A stretch of DNA of 64,000 nucleotides from Kuschelorhynchus macadamiae. Taxonomy: Eukaryota; Arthropoda; Insecta; Coleoptera; Curculionidae. A program made the position numbers and the translations under genes. Positions within the stretch are counted from its first letter, which is position 1; each line of letters starts with the position of its first letter. Under the pieces are notes generated by a model. That model made no database searches and was not told where the DNA came from. It saw only the letters and a list, made by a program, of their open reading frames with translations. Positions 39,008 to 50,313 of the stretch are shown piece after piece. Location: positions 310,001 to 374,000 of the forward strand of contig JAUTXW010005180.1 of assembly GCA_030620095.1 (NCBI GenBank), in the 5' to 3' direction.

Positions 39008-39600
39008 AACTTTATTTAGGTTTGCTTTTGGATAAGCAATTTACATGTTGTGTAACATTTTACATTATATTGTTTTATAGATGTGCAATGGCGGAAAATA
39101 TGGTATTTTTTATTTATTTGAATGTTCTTTTAAAATTTTGCAGTTAGTCTTTAAATAGATAAGTTCTAAGTATTTTTTCCAAATATCATTCTTTAATTTT
39201 TGTCATCTAACTCCACTTCTTATGATCATATCGAATTTTTGTTTTTTTTCTTTCAGCAGAGTGCATATCTGATCAAAGGTTTAACCTTGTCAAAAATGTT
39301 TTTTCCATTCACCCACTTTTAGCGGTGATAGTGAATTTTAATTTGTCCCGTGTAGTTGTCAGATTTGTTACTTTTTCGTCATGTCGAAACAAAAATGATA
39401 ACCGATATATCATCTATCAAGATATACATTATTCTCCTCTTTTTAATAATGAAAACGTAATTTTCATTTCTGTTGTACGAATTTTATGAGATGCTAGAGA
39501 ACCCATAGATCAAATAGCATTTTACATTCTTGGAAAAAGGAGCTTTCAGTTTGTAAGCTGTCTGAAATAATTACCTCTACTTATGGATTTTTTTTTTCAG

Positions 39601-42600
39601 TTAAGAGTTCCACTTGAAATAAACTTCAGAGCTAAACAGAAAGATCTTATCGTCAATCTAACGAAGAAACATCTTACTTGTGGCCTCAAAGGACAATCTC
39701 CGATTATAGATGACGATTTTCCCCACGAAATCAAACTTGAAGAATCTACTTGGGTGATAGAAGATGGAAAAGTTCTTCTATTTAATTTAGAAAAGGTAAA
39801 AAAGAGAATATTTTTACTGTTAACACATTTAAACGCAGATATTATTTAGTTAATATCAATAATTTTCTAAAAATACTCTCTTTGGATTGATTGATGAATA
39901 ATTACTTTTTTAAATTTTGTCACGTCCAGCTTGTTTTTGTATTCATAGGGGAATAAATCGCGAGATCAATATTGGACAGGCTTTTTATTGGTGATAGTTT
40001 TAAATGTTTTCGAACGTTTCGATAGCTTGGTTTGATGATCAATTGAGCCCTGAGGAAGAGAGAAACCAAACTATCGAAACATTGGCATAAATGTAAAACT
40101 ATTATCAATAAAAAGCCTGTCCAATATTGAGCTCGTGATTTATTCCCCTACAAATAAAAAAAACCTAGCTGACTTCACAATTAAAAAAAAAATTTCGTAT
40201 CAGTTAAATCAAAAAGAATATTTTCAGAAAAAAAAACGAATTTCCGTACGAATAATTATTTTTTAAAAGCAAGTCTGTTTTTATGAACAAAACAAAGTAA
40301 TTTATAAAATAAATTTAGAAAAAGTATTGCCCTTACCAAAGAACTCGAGTCGCCTTGTGTAGTAAGAAATAGCACTAAGCATACACCAGGAAGCAACACC
40401 TTGTCAAATCAACAAACTACGTTTGACCTGCTATTAGTCGGATAGTTTATCAGTTAGCAAATCATGAATTATTTTGTATCACTGTTATAGGTCTGTAAAA
40501 CTTGCTATTCGAGAAGCAGTTTAAAATTGCGAAGTGTAATAGACACGTTTTTTAAGCATCAAATATTATCCGATATTTTGTCATAAGTAATTCATTATTA
40601 TTTTGTTTTTTAATTATATTAAAAACTGAAGAAAGTTTATAACGGTAGGAAACATGGGTGATATGATATACCGATAAAGTAGAATGAAAAGCTGTAATCA
40701 AAATTGCTGTAACACAGTTGCGAGCTACGAATTTTAGGCTCCCCGCGGTTTTCGGTAAAGGGCCCCCTTTCAAAACAGAAAAATAACTGATGACAAAACA
40801 GGTCCTTTACTTGTCAATAAATGTAGCCCCCAAAATATAGCCGGAAAATATATGATGACTAAAAAAAAGATCATCCATACTATCATAATCCCCTTGAGCT
40901 CATTTGCAATTATCGCCGGGCACCTAACCTCGTGGGCCTCCCTCGTACCGCGGGGGCTACGCCACTGTTACGAGCCCCTGTCTATGATATTTAACTTTCA
41001 TGTAGGACGACACTAACCTACATCATAAGATATACAAAAAGATATTAAGGTATTACTTATGTGATAACATGTTGACATAAAACCTTTTTATGTCAACATG
41101 TTATCACATAAGTAATTTCTTCTCGGCATTTTAAAACAGTAGAGCTCTTGTCCGACCTTGGTTTTTTATTGTCCTTACAACTTAAGGTATCATTAAAAAA
41201 ATAATTCATATCTGATAGAAGTGAGCAATAAAATCGATTAATAATCATTAGATTGTTTGGATATTTTGATTTAGCAGGGTCTCAATCTAACTAATGACAA
41301 ATGCTTGTTTTATAAATTGATTTGATTAATTCCGTAAGTAAGTAACAATTCCTTGCAGTTTTCTTCTTGATTTTGATTACTTTAGTTAAAACTTGACAAT
41401 ATAGCAGTGTGTGGTATTTATAGGAAGTGTTTTGACAGGTTCATTTAGCCGACTTACTTTTCACAGGTGTTGTATTGCATGTACAAGTAATATTTATAAC
41501 AAGCAGATGAATTTCCTCGATTAGGAACCCTTTGACCCTTTCTATTTTATCGTTTAATTTTACTTTTGATTATCGTGACACCGGGTTTAAATATTGCGCT
41601 CAAATACACTAACACTGCTGTATTAGATTATTTAAAATAAATAAAGGTTTCCTAGGAATTTCTTATTTTATTTTGAAAGCATTTAATCGAAACTTCTATC
41701 TTTTGATAAATCACAGAATCAACTAAGACATTAATTAAATATTGGCTTTTTATATGATAAAATTATCGAATTGATGTATTTTATTAAACAAATTAATTAG
41801 TTCATATACAAAATAATCAAATAATCGATATCAGTTTCTTAAAAAAATTGAACAATTCGAAATTCGATAATCGATTATTTGCAAGAATCAATAATCCGTT
41901 ATTAATTTGGATAATCGCCTATCTCTGTATCTGATAAAATATATTGGTGTACATTTTTTTTTGAAAAGTTGAAACAGTAGAAAACTGGTTTTAAATATTT
42001 TTTCTGCACCTCCTATGAACATGCTTTAATCCGCATAGCATCATGCATTGGAAGTGCCTCATTTCTCACGATGTGACGTCCCCGAGTGTGAAATATTTCT
42101 CACAGTCTATCGTGGTGCCACACTGTAGCCAACAGTTCAACTAGTCATAAAGAAAAACGCGTGCAGGATGTGGCGAATACAGGTTAATTAGTCTGATGAG
42201 CCACATACTAAAGGTTTTCTTTGCATTATACATAAAAGAATAAGGAGTGAACGCGAGACACATAGATGAAACCCAATCTGGCTTTAGAAACAAAGCTGGA
42301 GGCACTTTTTGTTTTAAAGATCCTTCTCCAAGTGTTGTGATCAGTGTAAAGACTTGATGTACTTTATCGACCATGAGAAAGCTTTTGATAGGATTCATCA
42401 CGAAAAATTTATAGACATTTAGGAACCACTGGAATTGATAGCAGAGATTTATGAATTATAGAAAACCTGTAAAAACTGTAAAGCAGAAAGCAGTGGTTCG
42501 AGCTAATGGAAAACTAACCGATGAATGCTACATTCAAGGATGCGTCAGGCAGGGATGCATTCTGTCCCCGCTATTTTCAACATCTACTCAGATAAAATTT

Positions 42601-45389
42601 TCAAACATGCTTTGCAAGAGACCAAGACGCCGGAGTGAAAACCAGGCCGATAAATACTATTCGATATGCTGACAATATGGACATTTTGTGTGACACTATT
42701 CAGGGTCTTCAAGAATTGTTAAACTGTGTGAACACGACCGGATAGTATTTCCCATCACGTGTTCACATTTAAACCCATTATTTTAAGTAAAACTAAATTT
42801 ATGATATTCAGCCGTCAGCCATATGCCGATGCTTTCTCGAGAATAAACGGACAAAATGTCGAGAGTATCGCTGATTTCAAATATCTTGGATGCTATATTA
42901 CTGAACAACTGGACCCAGATACAGATACAAAGTTCCCTTGATTCACACCAAACTTGAACACTCGTTTGAAATGTGCGTGTTTCGGTCCTTGTTGCACAAT
43001 ATACTATTTCTGTAATGTACAGTCGACAGGATAATACACAAATGCTTACAAGCCCTGAGAATTTGACGGATGGTTTGTGGATAAACAATTTTAGTGTTTT
43101 ATGGGAACAAAATGTTATTTTTTTTGCTACCAAATCGTTTTTGGTTTATTCTACAAAGAACAAAGTACTTGATGAAAATTTAGTTATCATGAAGATAGAA
43201 AGACTACTTGTCTCCTTTTCGGGTCCATCGATTGTTCCTGTATTTCAGCTCTGGCCGTGAACCGCTTGTATTGATTACTCTTCGTTACCTTAAGGACAGA
43301 GTCAGCGCGATTTTGCGAGACCATGTGTAAAATAATTTAGAAAAAAACACTGACGAAATAAAAAGTCGTGTCTTGTCTTTTGAGTTACAATAATAATGTC
43401 TTTAGCAATATTTTTTCCATATAGTAGGTAAAAACGCGAAACCGCTACGGGTTTCAACCCGCCCTGCCCCCTCTTTCTGGCCCTATTTAAGGATCGGATA
43501 TAAAGATCTAGAGCAGATAATCTTCGGACTCTACTGGTTTTGAATCATATAGAGCTGCTCGCCCGTTTAGGTGAAGCAGCGCAAAATGAAGTGAAGGGAA
43601 TTTCTTCTATTCCAAAACGTTATACATAATTAAACCGGCGACAGACTTCGCTTGGCTTCTCTTTACGATGCTCAAGTGTAAGAGCTATTTAGAGATATTT
43701 ATTACTTAAATTAAATGTAACAACTTGAATATTTAGTAAAAGTTTTTGTAATCTAGGTTAATAAAATGAATTGGTGGAGCAAATTGGTCAATTCAGATCC
43801 CGAAATAAGTACTAGGAAAATAAATCCTGAGCCCTCAAAATTAAGTGATCTCGACGACGAGTCAAGAGGTCTTGTAGAAAAAATGATGTACGATCAGAGA
43901 CAAAAAAACATGGGCCTACCCACCAGTGAGGAGCAGAAAAAACAAGACGTAATTAAAAAGTATGTTTTCTTTGTTTAGTTTTTTTTAATCCTGAAAACTA
44001 TGGGTACCTAAACAAACTTTTGGGTTAGGTAAAATTTTTAAGTTCCGCGAGGACACAAGGAAGCAACTAAAAAAATACACTACTTGTACATTAATTACAG
44101 CCGGCAAAATGTTGGACGGACATTTTCCAATTCCACATTTTAAAACCACTACTAATGTTCATAAATTGATCATTGTCTGTTTCCTCATAGTTATGTCACT
44201 GTCATTTTTTGAAGCACTCTCTACATTACATTATAACTTTTCAAATAGAAATGGGTTTTTTTAGAAATTTTATTTTATTCATATTAACGCCCTAATAAAT
44301 ATTTTTTAATACTTGTTGGAGAAAGATCTTACTGTTTAAAATGTATTCGAGATAATTAAAGTAAAGCACTCTGTATTGTAGTTTGTGGGTCAGTTTTCCT
44401 CTGTTCTATTTAACTCACTGGTTTTAATACCTTTATGTTGTATGCAACGAATATTGAAATGAAAAAAAAACACTTAACCTAATCAAACCGATTAACATAA
44501 AATAATACTGAGTTTTGGGAGAAAACAAAAAATAAATATGTAAATATTTCTGAAAAAAAAACTCTCTTAAGTGAGTTCCCGAGAAATTAGCAAGTTAAAA
44601 AATTAGATTAATTTACAATACATGATTTTACGGGGTATCTAGAAAAGTTAGAGTGGTATTTTGGATACTGCGCTACTTTTTCGAATGGATGACTGTTGTA
44701 ATAAATTCAAGCATTTTCGAGTCTCTTTAAAATGAATTTATAAAATTTAATCTACAGAGTGAGGTAAAAAAATATTCAAGAAAAGTAAGTTCAAATATTT
44801 CCGTCCATAAAACCACTTGTAGACTTTTTTAAAGAACTTGATTATCCCTAAGTTGGTGTAGCACTTAAATATGTAGCTTAAAAAAAAATCAAAAAGGGAA
44901 TCGAAAGAATTTTAAGTGGCGGACCTTGTATATGAGGGGGCCTCCTCCTCATATTTTTCGTTTAAAATATGAAATAATGTCGACCTATGAGCTATCACAC
45001 AAGAGGGGAGAAAATACATTTGTGGGATTTAAAAGTTAACTCATACAGTTCTCATACCACAAATAGTGTTGGAAGAAGTGGAATGGTGGTAGTCTACTCC
45101 TGTAGAAAATATGTTTTTATGATGGATGCCTTTTTATATGAATAAACTTGTCTTTAAACACTATGTTTATTGCTTTAAATACACTCAACAATTTTATAAT
45201 ATTGCGTTTTACCTTACTTAAAATCTGTGGATAATATGAAAAAATAGAAAAAAATATCTTTTTTATATTCTTAAAAATGAAAAAAAAAGGATTTCTTTAC
45301 TGCACTATTGGTTTCTACTAACATTTTTTTTTTTCAGATTTATGGAACAGCACCCAGAAATGGATTTCTCAAAATGCAAGTTTAACTAA
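39601..45389 (+). CDS. nudC: Nuclear distribution protein NudC, C-terminal three exons
   Basis: Exons: 39601-39795 (acceptor TTTTTTTTCAG, donor AAAAG/GTAAAA), 43757-43959 (acceptor AATCTAG, donor AAAAA/GTATGT) and 45338-45389 with TAA at 45387. Joined, they read in one frame. Exon 1 carries the second half of the CS/p23 domain (LRVPLEINFRAKQKDL, VGLKGQ-like CGLKGQSPIIDDDF, the WVIEDGKVLLFNLEK strand). Exon 2 starts VNKMNWWSKLVNSDPEI and has KLSDLD..SRGLVEKMMYDQ and GLPTSEEQKKQDV. Exon 3 gives FMEQHPEMDFSKCKFN. This matches the NudC family almost to the residue; NudC is a dynein/LIS1-associated Hsp90 co-chaperone needed for nuclear migration and mitosis. The first intron (3.96 kb) is filled with transposon relics. 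N-terminal exons were not found upstream. Confidence 0.95.
39937..40155. mobile_element. Palindromic Penelope-like terminal repeats
   Basis: Arms of about 95 bp (39940-40033 and 40062-40155) are near-perfect inverted copies, sharing GGGGAATAAATC, CAATATTGGACAGGCTTTTT and TTTCGATAG. The centre holds a hammerhead-like motif, so two terminal segments of a Penelope-like element lie in opposite orientation. It lies inside the nudC intron, 145 bp after exon 39601-39795. Confidence 0.7.
40050..40080 (+). ncRNA. Hammerhead-like motif in the palindrome
   Basis: CTGAGGA (40050-40056), one A, stem GAGAG (40058-40062) against CTATC (40071-40075) with one mismatch, then GAAAC (40076-40080). Same layout as the other Penelope-type motifs in this window, canonical C3 and G8. 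Confidence 0.5.
40735..40975 (-). mobile_element. Possible DNA-transposon end
   Basis: Read on the minus strand from about 40972: CAGTGGCGTAGCCCCCGCGG followed by GC-rich text, the style of hAT-like termini. The other terminus and target duplication were not identified, so this is tentative. Confidence 0.3.
41052..41116. repeat. Perfect 31-bp hairpin
   Basis: ATTACTTATGTGATAACATG... (41052-41082) and its exact reverse complement (41086-41116) are separated by CCT. It lies in the nudC intron. A perfect hairpin this size is unusual, and no TIR-like duplication flanks it. Confidence 0.95.
42150..43320 (+). pseudogene. Non-LTR retrotransposon (RTE-like) reverse transcriptase relic
   Basis: Plus-strand fragments in family order: ETQSGFRNKAGG-like (about 42265), FIDHEKAFDRIHHEKFIDI (42364-42420, catalytic-Asp motif A), VRANGKLTDECYIQG (42496-42540), VRQGCILSP (42544-42570), then IRYADNMDI at about 42657-42683, where the YADD box has become YADN, and KTKFMIFSRQPYADA with FKYLGCYITEQLDPD (42790-42930). 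Stops and frameshifts separate the pieces; sequence after 42950 is more decayed. It lies inside the nudC intron in the gene's own orientation. Confidence 0.8.
43960..45337 (+). other. Last nudC intron
   Basis: 1.38 kb, AT-rich, GT...AG ends, with a long T tract before the acceptor. No embedded element was recognised. Confidence 0.8.
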
Positions 45390-45469
45390 AATGTTTTAAA
45401 TGACATAAAATGTGTTTAATATTTACTGTCATAACTCGTTCAGTATAGCTATTATCATTTTTGTATGCA

Positions 45470-45475
45470 AATAAA
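45470..45475 (+). promoter_or_regulatory. Likely nudC polyadenylation signal
   Basis: AATAAA 81 bp after the stop codon, followed by T-rich sequence. No other AATAAA lies between the stop codon and this point. Confidence 0.6.
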
Positions 45476-45572
45476 CGTTTTTTATTTATTATAAATAGTT
45501 TTTATTAAATTAAAATACATCACTACATATTACATCCATATTGTAATAAATAAATAAAAACTTCAAGCATTT

Positions 45573-45575
<3 letters not shown>

Positions 45576-45632
<57 letters not shown>
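45576..45632. repeat. (AT)n microsatellite
   Basis: About 57 bp of TA dinucleotides, soon after the presumed nudC 3' end. Confidence 0.95.
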
Positions 45633-45637
<5 letters not shown>

Positions 45638-46079
45638 TTTGTCTGGGCGAGTTTAAGGCATCCTAATATTTATATAATGTAAATAAAAATGTAAAAAAGT
45701 ACTTATATTATTCATTGGAACACAAGAGTCTTTTTGCATTAAATATTACTTATGCATTTTGTCTAGGTCATATATTAAAAACAAACAATAATAATACATA
45801 AAGATGAATATAACTAATTAGTAAAATCGATGTGCCATATCCCTCCAGTTTCAGAATCGCTGTCATCTTCCAAAAACAATGGAACTGACTTATCGTTTCC
45901 TCTTCGCCAGGGGAGAAAATAAAAATGTATAAGGCGCCAAAATGTAAAAAAAACCAGTTTTTCTTTGAAAAATCTATTAAAAACCTATATATAATTTTGG
46001 AACAAATCACCTACAGGACGAACCATTTAAGACCATAAAAGAATATGTCCACTCTACTCTGCTGCATCTAATATCATGC

Positions 46080-46200
46080 AAATATATGAAAAAATTGCAA
46101 TTCCTCTTAGAGGCACCGGAAGGCAAACTTAATTGCTCCATAATTTGTAAGAACTGCAAAAGTACAAACTGTGGCAATAAAACAGAAGTAATTATCGAGT
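46080..46200 (+). pseudogene. Cys-rich CXC-like fragment, probably transposon-derived
   Basis: The text reads KLNCSIICKNCKSTNCGNK with a one-base slip from RHRKA upstream. The spacing C-x3-C-x2-C-x5-C resembles the second half of a tesmin/TSO1-type CXC motif, a kind of domain I associate with insect repetitive genes. The piece is too short to assign, and no complete ORF surrounds it. Confidence 0.3.
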
Positions 46201-46929
46201 AAGATCAAATTTATTTATACAAAGAATTGCCATTAATAAGTCAAAATTAATAGCACATGAAAAACATATATTAGACCCAAAAGAAAAAATATCTTATGAA
46301 GAAGAACCTGTACTATACAACATGTAGATATGTGGTATATTATGCTACTTTGGAAACATGAAAAGCAGAAAACAAGTTTATTTTAAGATAAAATTTTCTT
46401 TTGGGACTGTTCCTAAACATACCTCTTGTTAGTATTTCTGAAACTACACCAAAAAGACTGCGATAACTTTTAATACTTTCGCCCATTGTTTTGTAACTTA
46501 GGTACTGTTTGAGAAAACTTATAAACAATATATATGTTTCAAATAAATTTTTTCAAGATTACAAGTTGTATGAAAAATTGTTCGGTGTAAATTAAGGTCC
46601 AATTGCGTGAAAACTGATTTTTTAAAACATAAGCGCTCTCTATGTTTTGGGAACAAACTAACAGTAAGTTCGGCCTACGACAATATTTGTTGCAAATTTT
46701 GAGCTCTACAATTTTTGGTCTTACACATTTTTCCTCCAGCAACAAGAAACAAGACCACCATAAAACATATTAAAAATTAAGCATTTTTTTTTAGAAGAAT
46801 ATAAGAATAATACCTTCTAACAGTTTGTGTTCCTACCAAATTGGTGTTTTAGATCTGAACAGGGAGCTTAGGATATCTGATTTTTATGTGTCACCTCTTT
46901 AAGGTGGCTCATACTGGTGTTACGAAGTT

Positions 46930-47310
46930 AGTTGGTCTGAGAAAATACAACCTATTGTGGACGAGGATAAGAATATTGATGATGAAATCTCCTTGAAGAA
47001 TGGACAAACTTTTAAATTGCGACATAGTTACCAATCAGATGTTTCCTGGTGGTGGATTGGTGCCAGATTGTTCACCCAAATATGTAGAATCACTTTACAA
47101 CCTCCAAACTGAAAAGACGGGAATGATGGGGATGCCACTGGACCCTGAAACCGGTTCACCACATCTCAACTGGAGTACCTCACCTAAAAAAAATGTTTAT
47201 ACAACAATAACTAATTCCAGTTTGTTGTTCCAATGTTCTTTTGGCTGCCGGTGGTTCAACGATGGCCAATGATAAGGGAAATTTCACCATGCAGATCGAT
47301 TACAGTGAAG
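46930..47310 (+). pseudogene. Unidentified coding-like fragment
   Basis: A 90-codon frame (47000-47272) and an overlapping frame (47241-47435) together look like one broken protein: NQMFPGGGLVPDCSPKYVES, NLQTEKTGMMGMPLDPETGS, then after a shift AAGGSTMANDKGNFTMQIDY. Codon use and GC content are higher than the flanks and residue composition looks protein-like. I do not recognise the family. It directly precedes a LINE fragment, so it may be part of a repeat. Confidence 0.35.
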
Positions 47311-47359
47311 CGCAATCTGATCATCTGGCTTGTTTAATCTGTGTCATATTAATGTTTGT

Positions 47360-48880
47360 ACTTTATTATAGTAAGATTAGTGACTTAAGAGCTTATGTGA
47401 CAGTCTTTGGTACCTCTTGCTGCATTGTCTGTTAGTGAGACCTGGCTGAATTCGAATATCCCTGATTTTATGGTCGATATCGCGGGTTATTCTGTTGCCC
47501 GTAAGGAGCGTGCTGCAAGGGCTGGTTGTATCTGTCTGTACATTGGCAGAGGTACAGGGTTCTCAATGATGCATGTGCCAGTTGATGGTAGTAGCCTTCG
47601 TGAATATCTTGTTTTAAAGGTTAAATTAAATGGTTTAACATGTTTTGGGAGTGTTCTTCAGGCCTCCTGATTCAAAATTATACTAATGTATCAGCTTTAT
47701 TTATTATTTGATATAAATAAAAACTTTTATACTTTCAAACTCATATAACTGACCTCTTCAATAAGTACGGTCCTATTATTTGCATAAGGGACAACCTGAG
47801 AAAAAGAAGAAAAACGAACCTAGCTCGGATGGAGCCCTTAAGGAGAGAGCATGGCTTGGGTATAAAAGATCTGGATTAGCCAGCTATAAAAAATATTTTT
47901 GAACTTTGAGAAAATATTATAATACAACTCTTAGTACAGAACAAAGAACTTATTTTTATCAAGCCCTCAGAGCATGTAGGAACATCCCAAATTACTATGG
48001 TCCCATTTGCGTAGGTGGGATATTCACAGGGCTTCTTTACGATCCTAATAAAGTTAATATTTTTTTAATGACTCAGTACAACATCTGCCTGTTGACCCGA
48101 CATTAATAATTTTGCATGTAGGACATTTTTAGATTCCTAGTTCAATTTTTTTCCTGGCTCTATCGATTTGATCAAATCACTTACTTTAAAGCAATATCCA
48201 CATGCCTTCTCTGGTCTATTCTGACTGGATGAAACTTGATTACCTGTCCATCTACTAAAAGTTCACCGACTCTCTCAAACATATGCTGACTCTTCAATGC
48301 ATTCAACACAAGTCTGTTATCTCTTATCGATTGATTAACATTGTGAATTATATTTCTTGCCCAATCCTTTTCATTACGTGAAAAATGACGTTAAAGCTAA
48401 ATATCAATCTTCATAAAGTTGACAATTGAATCAAAATTGAAATTTGAGAGTCATGTTTCAGATGTGTGTCGCAAAGTCTATCCAAGTTTTAAGAGGCTTT
48501 ATACTTTCAAAAACTTGCTGGATATTTGCTGGAATTTTTATTATGCTGATGTAGTTTATGGCCCATGTTTAACCAATGAAAGTCGCTCCAGACTGCAGAA
48601 GATGCAAAATTAATGTGTACATTTTATAGTTCATGTTTCACTCTTTGCACATATTTCTCCATATATTCTCGGTCTGAATTTTTATAAATTGAATGATATC
48701 AGATTTGTTCACTTTGCCTGTTTTGAAATTTGAATTTATCTACCCCCATTTATTATGACAGATTGATGGTACTAAGAAAAGTAACATTGTGTAAATCAAG
48801 ATAAGTACCCCATATCTCTTATAAATATCTGTGTTCGATCAACCTACCTGGAGAATACTAGGTGTGAGTTTTTAACATAA
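47360..48880 (+). pseudogene. Jockey-like non-LTR retrotransposon relic (endonuclease and RT pieces)
   Basis: Endonuclease (APE-like) start: SKISDLRAYVTV, then frameshifted to ALSVSETWLNSNIPDFMVDI and CICLYIGRG (47366-47600), then a FRPPDSK piece (about 47660). A pre-RT block follows (RAWLGYKRSGLASYKK, then LRKYYNTTLSTEQRTYFYQA, 47845-47980) and DPNKVNIFF (about 48050). The central RT is mostly absent. Late RT/thumb at 48419-48613 reads ESKLKFESHVSDVCRKVYPS and ADVVYGPCLTNESRSRLQKM. Order agrees with ORF2 of the Jockey group. Many stops and an internal deletion make it non-functional. Confidence 0.8.
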
Positions 48881-49225
48881 CAGAAATTACTATTGACTAA
48901 CTCAGTTTTTGAAGTAAAAATCCAAGGTAAGTATAACTTTACGGACGTGATATTTTTATAATATAAAGTAATATAAAGTAATTTAAATAATATGGATAGA
49001 CATCCAACATAAATGTCCCCAGTATGTCGAACGAATTATTGTTGAATAAATATTAGAAATTTACAGATTTAGAACGTCACTCTAAAATTTAAACTACTTG
49101 TAACTTAATTGATCTAACAAAATAATTTTGTGTATGTTTCTGTCTTGTAAATGAACAAAATAATGTCTGTCCTCACTTTAAAAAAAATAACTATATTTGA
49201 TGATTGTAGGTAAATGAAGCATTCT

Positions 49226-49327
49226 GAATAAAATTCACTTGTCAGACTTGCATTGTACTGAATCTAAATGATTTAGTTCGAAAAATTTCAAATAAAAATA
49301 ATCAAGTATGACAAGTGAATTTTATTC
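49226..49327. repeat. Short inverted-repeat element (MITE or hairpin)
   Basis: GAATAAAATTCACTTGTCAG.. (49226-49249) and its inverse (49304-49327) match over 24 bp with one mismatch around a 54-bp loop. No TA or other clear target duplication was defined. Confidence 0.8.
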
Positions 49328-50057
49328 ATAACTATATACTTTTAAAATATACATTAATAAATTGTATCTGGCCAGGGCCCTTCATTTTGCACTTACATTT
49401 TACACAAGAAAACAAAAACGCTTTTTATGTTCTCTATTTAATACAATAAGTTTAAAGCTCACTGTGTATTTTTTCCCATATTCAATTAATTGATAACAAA
49501 CTAGGAACGTGTCCTAACATTAAACTGTAACCACCAGTGATGGACGTTTCTAATATTATTTTGATGCTTATTATATGTATTAATCCCACGCCAGACAGTA
49601 TGAATATAAATTAAATAGAACTATGCAACTTCCTGTAATCACTGAATAGAAAATTACTAGTGATGGGTTGTGGAAACTTTCCTTCTTAAATCTGCCAAGA
49701 AAATGTTTGAGAAATATTTCCAAAATTCTCACAGATGTTATACATTTGTTAATTTTTGCTCTGGTTTGAAAATAAACTTTTAATCCCATTTGTTTTCTTA
49801 CATTATCCTTTGACATTATGTTTATTTTTATTACTAATATTTTATTTTTATGTTGATACTAAGATTCTTTTTTTTTTTTAATTCGTTACGTTCATTAGTA
49901 ACAAAACAATATATTTATAATCCTCATTTCAACATTACTTGTTATTTTTATTTAGTTCTTTTTTGTTATTTCTGAATAGTGAAAGAAAGCCTGGTCTGAT
50001 ACATTAAAAATTGATTTTCAGAAATCTATAATATTTGGGCTCTTGCTAACTATTAGT

Positions 50058-50059
<2 letters not shown>

Positions 50060-50134
<75 letters not shown>
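50060..50134. repeat. (AT)n microsatellite
   Basis: About 75 bp of TA dinucleotides, 180 bp from the ODR4 stop codon. Confidence 0.96.
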
Positions 50135-50136
<2 letters not shown>

Positions 50137-50313
50137 AATCAAAATGTCAATGTTTGAATTTGATGGGACTTATTGTATAAAAAAACCCAAGAGGAATTTT
50201 TCCGGAAGTGTGCGTGGGAAAGTTTCCCATGAATTTTCCCACATATAGTCAAATTACTCTGGCTTTTAAAATTAACTGTAACAAAATAGACCTAGTAAAT
50301 AGGTAGCATTCCA

